Source: Gracilaria caudata (Eukaryota > Rhodophyta > Florideophyceae > Gracilariales > Gracilariaceae). From it: a stretch of DNA of 21,119 nucleotides. The stretch spans positions 1-21,119 of the forward strand of contig JASCIV010000402.1 in assembly GCA_030374735.1 (NCBI GenBank), written 5' to 3'. Both the position numbers and the translations under genes were made by a program. Below the pieces are notes generated by a model, which did no database searches, had not been told where the DNA came from, and saw only the letters and a list, made by a program, of their open reading frames with translations. This document shows positions 16,890-21,119 of the stretch, piece by piece; positions within the stretch are counted from its first letter, which is position 1, and each line of letters opens with the position of its first letter.

Positions 16890-17945
16890 ATGGAACCTTT
16901 GGCTGTCGATCTTAGCAGTCCATCACTGCCGTCATTCGACATAAACCTGGATTCACTTGTAGAATCCATTGATGACCATACCCTAGCACGGGAGTGTTCT
17001 CTTGGAGGGCTTAACTCTTTGCTACCCTCCCCTACTAGCTTGCATCCTCCGACTTCTGAAGACATCCCTCCATCTTTTGAGAATCTTGAAAACAATTCAG
17101 AACAACTTCTATCTCTGCTGAATTTGCAGCAGTCTCTATCGCCTCAGTTACTCACCCCGATAGAGAGTCCATGCAGTTTCGTTGGACATGTGGATCAGGT
17201 ATCAGAAACCGATCTCCACCCACAGCTATCGCTCCCAAACATAGAAATCTTAGAAAACGGTGCGTCGAATGAAAGAACCGAGGTTCCAAAGGACCTCGCG
17301 GCAATGGTTCATGCCGCGCTACAGAAAGGCCATGAATTAGAGTGTGCTTCAGACTTCATTCCTATCCCAAGAATAGTGCAGCCTGCTCGTCCCCGAGCGC
17401 CTTCTCTAAATTTGAACGCAATCGTCACACCTCGCAATATGTATGTTTCCCCATTTGCGCAGCCCCTCTCATTTCCATTTTCAGCACCAAACAGTATGAG
17501 GAGACGATGCTACGGAAGTGCAACTTCATCAAGATATTGCCATATTTGCGGTAGAGGAGCTTCGGGTACATCTGCAGCAAAGTGTTCGAATAGTAGAAAG
17601 GGTACCTGTCGCAAAATCATTTGTGAGAAATGCATGTTGATACACGACCCGTTGAATGCGAATTTACGTGATCGTGACGAATACAGTTGGGTATGCACAC
17701 ATTGTCGAATGGAATGTCCTGCATGTGCGCGATGCCATCAGTATGCAAGGAACAATATGAAACGGCGACTTCGAAATCAAGCTGGGCTGCATAAGGGGAT
17801 AAAGAAGCGGAGCCCTAGAATTAACGCGGGTCAAGTGTCAAAGATACTGAGTCATAAAAATCGTGACAGCGCTGAGCTCGCCATGAATATCGACAAGATG
17901 AACGAGGATGATGCCCAGGACGTTGTATCGCATGGCATAGAGTGA
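16890..17945 (+). CDS. CDCA7-type 4CXXC zinc-finger protein
   Basis: A 351-residue ORF from the ATG at 16890. Residues 1-~190 are serine/proline/leucine-rich and acidic, resembling a disordered activation region. A cysteine-rich module occupies about residues 215-285: CHICGRG, CSNSRKGTCRKIICEKCML, then YSWVCTHCRMECPACARC. This order of CxxC pairs, with W before the last group, fits the zf-4CXXC_R1 domain of CDCA7/CDCA7L. That domain in animals and plants recruits the HELLS/DDM1 remodeller and supports DNA methylation. A basic helix-rich tail follows (MKRRLRNQAGLHKGIKKR). It is presumably nuclear. Whether it works with an HELLS-like partner cannot be seen here. Confidence 0.75.
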   Translation: MEPLAVDLSSPSLPSFDINLDSLVESIDDHTLARECSLGGLNSLLPSPTSLHPPTSEDIPPSFENLENNSEQLLSLLNLQQSLSPQLLTPIESPCSFVGHVDQVSETDLHPQLSLPNIEILENGASNERTEVPKDLAAMVHAALQKGHELECASDFIPIPRIVQPARPRAPSLNLNAIVTPRNMYVSPFAQPLSFPFSAPNSMRRRCYGSATSSRYCHICGRGASGTSAAKCSNSRKGTCRKIICEKCMLIHDPLNANLRDRDEYSWVCTHCRMECPACARCHQYARNNMKRRLRNQAGLHKGIKKRSPRINAGQVSKILSHKNRDSAELAMNIDKMNEDDAQDVVSHGIE

Positions 17946-18514
17946 ATACGGGTGATAGTTTCTTTTCTTCGGGCTAGCGCAGCGTCATGTCGTGCAAAAG
18001 AAATGTAGATTACGCCTCCTCGCTGATTTCCATGAACTTCAGGCCATGAAGCGACGAGAAGATCTGACAGTATGTTCATGTGCGAAGAAATGTTTGAGTG
18101 CTTTCGTTAAGGTATTTGTTCATCATGTGAACATTCAACGGTATACTGTTAAAACGCAAATGAGTGTTCGTTTTGTTGTCGTTTAAAAGCTTGAAGCGCA
18201 GCGCATTCGCAGACGCTTTAGTATTCAGCAAAGTGAATCTGTGGCATTAGAAACAATCAGGGGGTTACTCATAAAGAACCACAGACAGCAGCACTTGATG
18301 ATGAAGAGCGACATGGGTTGAACCTGCAGCCCACTTAAACCGGCTATATGAACTTAATCGCACGTTAGTCGTCATCCAAACGGTAGGGCCTTACCAGCAG
18401 CACGTCATGTATACTAGTACAGGGGTTTGCGATGTGAACGGCTCTGCAGCAACGATAAACACAGGTACGGCGACTTTGCTTTTCAACATAAGATCGTGAC
18501 CTGCTTCAAACTGC
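17946..18514. other. Intergenic region upstream of the MITE
   Basis: Non-coding 3' flank of the zinc-finger gene. No ORF with coding character and no structured RNA is apparent. Confidence 0.5.
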
Positions 18515-18524
18515 CCTTGTACAG
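18515..18524. repeat. Target-site duplication, left copy
   Basis: CCTTGTACAG immediately before the MITE; an identical copy follows the element. Confidence 0.85.
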
Positions 18525-18812
18525 TACAGGTGAACACTGTGATTAGTGTGGGTTGAAAATTAGTGTGGGTGGCGGAAATAGTGTGGCCCACATTAATTTA
18601 TGTTCTCCGTATTAAATAGCTAAATAGTAATGGTGGCCTTCAATTTTGCGTCTTCTTCAAAATACTAAGAGCCTAGAGCACTTTCCAACAAGTTTTAACT
18701 TCTGCCGACGGAGATTCAAAAATAGTGTGGGCCACACTATTTAATGTGACACCGTCGAAATTTAGGGTCACCGAAATAGTGTGGCCCACACTAATCACAG
18801 TGTTCACCTGTA
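18525..18812. mobile_element. 288-bp non-autonomous DNA transposon (MITE)
   Basis: The first 28 bp (TACAGGTGAACACTGTGATT, then AGTGTGGG) are repeated exactly, inverted, at the other end (18785-18812). The element is flanked by a perfect 10-bp direct repeat CCTTGTACAG (18515-18524 and 18813-18822), the target-site duplication. It has no ORF. A 10-bp duplication fits the Mutator-like (MULE) superfamily (usually 8-11 bp), but this is inference. Inside are five copies of A(A/T)TAGTGTGG, three of them in palindromic form. It lies 196 bp upstream of the ATG at 19008. Confidence 0.9.
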
Positions 18813-18822
18813 CCTTGTACAG
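18813..18822. repeat. Target-site duplication, right copy
   Basis: CCTTGTACAG immediately after the MITE. Absence of mutation between the two copies suggests a fairly recent insertion. Confidence 0.85.
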
Positions 18823-19007
18823 TATTCGAGCCCTTTTGAATGTTCAAACCTCCAGGATGGCTCTGCAAGCCACACTTTTGAGAGGCGGATTTTTTTGCAT
18901 GCTCCATGAGCGCCTCCAAAACGAAGATACCTTCGACGATGACTCTGGAAAGTATCGTCTACCGTTGCGAGCAGCACAGTCATCACCGAACTCTGGCAAC
19001 GTCTCCC

Positions 19008-20060
19008 ATGTGGGCGTTTTCAGCATTCATCCCTTTCACCATTCACAGCTCAACCGCACGTTATCATGCAACGCTTCGTCGCGCGCCACTGTGCAGCGCC
19101 AACCAAACGCCCGCCACTCCCGCACTCGACTCGCTCTCCTCTTCGACAAAGCTCAACGCCGTCATTGATTCAATGGCTCGCAAACAGGACAGAAGTTCCA
19201 CGCTACAGCTCATCAACGAATTGAAACAAGTGGGAGGTTGTTTAGAACGTACCCCTCTCACATCCGTTATTAATGCTTTTGTCCCGACTCCTGTTGAGCT
19301 CGAAAATCTTCTTCACACCGTGCTCCCCGCTGGTTATGCAAGTCGTTCGCTTTCCTCGCTTTTGTGTGAACAGCGTGATGAGGTAGATGCACACGCGTAT
19401 GATAACATTGATCCGGAAAAATCTTTGGATGTTTCTTTGGCTGTTGGCTTTGTTGGCGTTGTGGGATGCGCGCTTTCTGTTGAAGTTGTGGAACCGGTTA
19501 TTTGGCATCACAAAGCTGACGAAGCCACAGCATTCTTGGTCATATTATTGCTGTCACTCGCATACGATCGATACGCCGCTTCATCCACAACGTGGCGTCG
19601 AATTCAAAGAGGCTTCACAAGACTTTTCCGAGATGACCCTGTACGTGCTTCACGAGTCGATGCGGCATGTTTTCTGACGGCATACGTGCTCGGATTGCCG
19701 TGGATATGCTTCAAGCCGGACGGAAAGCGAGTTGCGGAATGGATCGAAAGCAAGGCTGTTGATGGTGATGAGTTGGATGAATTAGTTGAAAAAAGTTTGG
19801 TATGGCTTGTCAGTGCAGTGGTTGTGGAGCAGCAAATGGACGGCATGCTGATCGAGTCAGATTTGCAATTCGCGTTTGATTTGCTTCGGAAGCGAAAGCG
19901 TACACGAGCGGCGAAGAAGACGATTTGCCGCGCGTTGACAAGGGCAAAAGCTTTATTACGAGAATACCAACACGTACACGCTCAATTGGCGGACAACATG
20001 TTACGTGGCGCAACTGTGGGTGAATGTGTGGCATTGATGACAGACGAGATGAGAAAGTAG
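19008..20060 (+). CDS. Plastid membrane protein, FtsH-peptidase-like family without zinc motif
   Basis: A 350-residue product if started at 19008, where MWAFSAFIPF plus a basic, serine-rich stretch looks like a transit peptide; an upstream in-frame ATG at 18906 would add 34 residues. Hydrophobic segments occur at about residues 145-165 (LAVGFVGVVGCALSVEVV) and 178-192. The C-terminal half (IQRGFTRLFRDDPVRASRVD, then FLTAYVLGLPW, then a helical tail LADNMLRGATVGECVALM) recalls plant chloroplast proteins related to the FtsH M41 domain (the VIR3/At5g27290 group, from memory). In those proteins a HEAGH-type zinc motif stands where this one reads RVDAACF. If so, it is a pseudo-protease, perhaps structural or regulatory in thylakoid biogenesis. 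The alternative is an unrelated plastid membrane protein. Confidence 0.65.
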   Translation: MWAFSAFIPFTIHSSTARYHATLRRAPLCSANQTPATPALDSLSSSTKLNAVIDSMARKQDRSSTLQLINELKQVGGCLERTPLTSVINAFVPTPVELENLLHTVLPAGYASRSLSSLLCEQRDEVDAHAYDNIDPEKSLDVSLAVGFVGVVGCALSVEVVEPVIWHHKADEATAFLVILLLSLAYDRYAASSTTWRRIQRGFTRLFRDDPVRASRVDAACFLTAYVLGLPWICFKPDGKRVAEWIESKAVDGDELDELVEKSLVWLVSAVVVEQQMDGMLIESDLQFAFDLLRKRKRTRAAKKTICRALTRAKALLREYQHVHAQLADNMLRGATVGECVALMTDEMRK

Positions 20061-20076
20061 TTCACATATTATTGCT

Positions 20077-21096
20077 TCACGTATGATTCTCCACGTTTTC
20101 CTGATCGTTTCTGGCGACATGCTTGATGCCCAACTTGTCTTCAACGCACTTGGACGTGTCGGTAGTGCGTAACGCTTCTGTTCGCATCGCTTTTCGCTTC
20201 TCCTTGATGAGCTGTTTCATGCTCATTCGCTGCGCAGTAGTGGATTTCTTCTGTCCCAACATGGCTTGCAACCTGTCACTGACAGACTTGTCAAGTTGCT
20301 CACACATGTCGTTAGTGGCTTGCTTTCCAAAGTGTAGCGTGTACGCCTGAACGAGCTGTTTGGTGGACTGACGCACGGTTGCGTCCTTGTCGACGGCACA
20401 CGTTTGAAGAAGTGGCTTGAGTATGGACTGGAGAGTTTCGTGGTGGTGGGAGGCGTCCGGGTTGCGCACGAAGCATTTGCAGGCTTGCACAATTAGGTTT
20501 CGCGCTTGTGCATGGGGGCTGTGCAGCTTGGACAGCACCTGATTCCAGAATGAAGCATCGGTTGTGTGCGTTGCCAACGAAAGAGCGGCGTTTGTGCGAG
20601 CGTCAAACAAGACCTTCTTGGTGGCATGTACAGAGGATAGGGCGTGCAGCATTATTTCGGCAGCGTGCTCAGGCGTGAACTGAGGAGCGAGCTGTTGAAT
20701 ACAATGGGAGGCAGCAATGGCGAGCATGGAGCGCATGTCGGCGAGTTGTACGCCGAGATGGGGCGCAATTGCGTGGATGACTGACGCATCGGAGGTGGTG
20801 GAGAGCGCTTGAAGTGCAGCCTGTTTTGTCTGCCAATGTGAGGAAGGGTTTTGTAAATGCTTGGTGTGACGACGGATGTGAAGCTGTGTGCGCTTCTTCT
20901 GGAGACGATCGGCGGCGGCAAGATGGGTGCGAAGAGCGGCGCGAGTGTCCGTGGCATGGGTGTGATGGGAAGTGGCCTCGTTGAGAAGACGTTGCCACTG
21001 ACGCGTTTGCGGACGCGAGATTCGACTGGCCTTTGCCGGCGTGTCAAGCGCAAGAGCTGGTTGTACGCGCGGCGGAGTGGCGACCGGAGAGGCCAT
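20077..21096 (-). CDS. TOG/CLASP-type HEAT-repeat protein (microtubule-associated)
   Basis: A 339-residue ORF from the ATG at 21096. The N-terminal ~85 residues are basic and histidine/alanine-rich. Residues ~84-280 form helical HEAT repeats of the CLASP N-terminal/TOG kind: WQTKQAALQALS, then VQLADMRSMLAIAASHCIQ, ARTNAALSLA and DATVRQSTKQLVQAY. TOG domains bind tubulin; CLASPs and relatives stabilise microtubules at plus ends and kinetochores. The C-terminus (MKQLIKEKRKAMRTEA) is basic and could aid microtubule binding. It is a single-domain protein, much shorter than animal CLASPs. It is tail-to-tail with the preceding gene, stop to stop only 16 bases apart. Confidence 0.75.
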   Translation of the reverse strand: MASPVATPPRVQPALALDTPAKASRISRPQTRQWQRLLNEATSHHTHATDTRAALRTHLAAADRLQKKRTQLHIRRHTKHLQNPSSHWQTKQAALQALSTTSDASVIHAIAPHLGVQLADMRSMLAIAASHCIQQLAPQFTPEHAAEIMLHALSSVHATKKVLFDARTNAALSLATHTTDASFWNQVLSKLHSPHAQARNLIVQACKCFVRNPDASHHHETLQSILKPLLQTCAVDKDATVRQSTKQLVQAYTLHFGKQATNDMCEQLDKSVSDRLQAMLGQKKSTTAQRMSMKQLIKEKRKAMRTEALRTTDTSKCVEDKLGIKHVARNDQENVENHT

Positions 21097-21119
21097 TTGT
21101 TGAGAGCGCTGTGGTAGGG

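Overview
The window is nuclear DNA of a compact eukaryotic genome, most likely a red alga. Genes are long single ORFs or carry one short GT-AG intron with a CTAAC-type branch site. Intergenic gaps are often a few hundred bases and once only 16. The proteins include a mitochondrial ribosomal protein, an NFX1-type zinc-finger protein and a CDCA7-type 4CXXC zinc-finger protein, plus two probable plastid proteins. One of these starts Met-Ala-Phe-Val, like the phenylalanine-led transit peptides of red algae. The rhodophyte assignment is inference, not proof.

Layout. 1-2516: a multi-pass membrane protein gene (+) with a head-to-head inverted partial copy (-) running off the left edge; the copies are diverged in their 5' parts and almost identical in their last ~176 bp. 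3395-4483: a plastid ketopantoate-reductase-like NAD(P)-binding protein (+) with a 3' terminal intron. 4688-5491: mitochondrial uL15m (-). 6017-9049: NFX1-like protein (+), divergent from uL15m. 9377-10432: an acidic ankyrin-repeat protein (-) with an 87-nt in-frame intron. 10989-12101: a second membrane protein (-) of similar topology to the first. 12102-14575: mostly gene-free, with several hairpins. 14576-16403: a decayed insertion related to an RNA virus, with a short charged ORF overlapping an interrupted polymerase-like ORF. 16890-17945: the 4CXXC zinc-finger protein (+). 18525-18812: a 288-bp MITE with 28-bp perfect terminal inverted repeats and a 10-bp target duplication. 19008-20060: a plastid membrane protein resembling the plant FtsH-peptidase-like (VIR3-type) family but without its zinc site (+). 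20077-21096: a TOG/CLASP-type HEAT-repeat protein (-), tail-to-tail with the previous gene.

The genes do not form one pathway; this is an ordinary gene neighbourhood. The items of most interest are the endogenous RNA-virus-like element, the MITE just upstream of a plastid gene, the inverted gene copy with a sharp step in identity, and two introns that an ORF-only annotation would miss.
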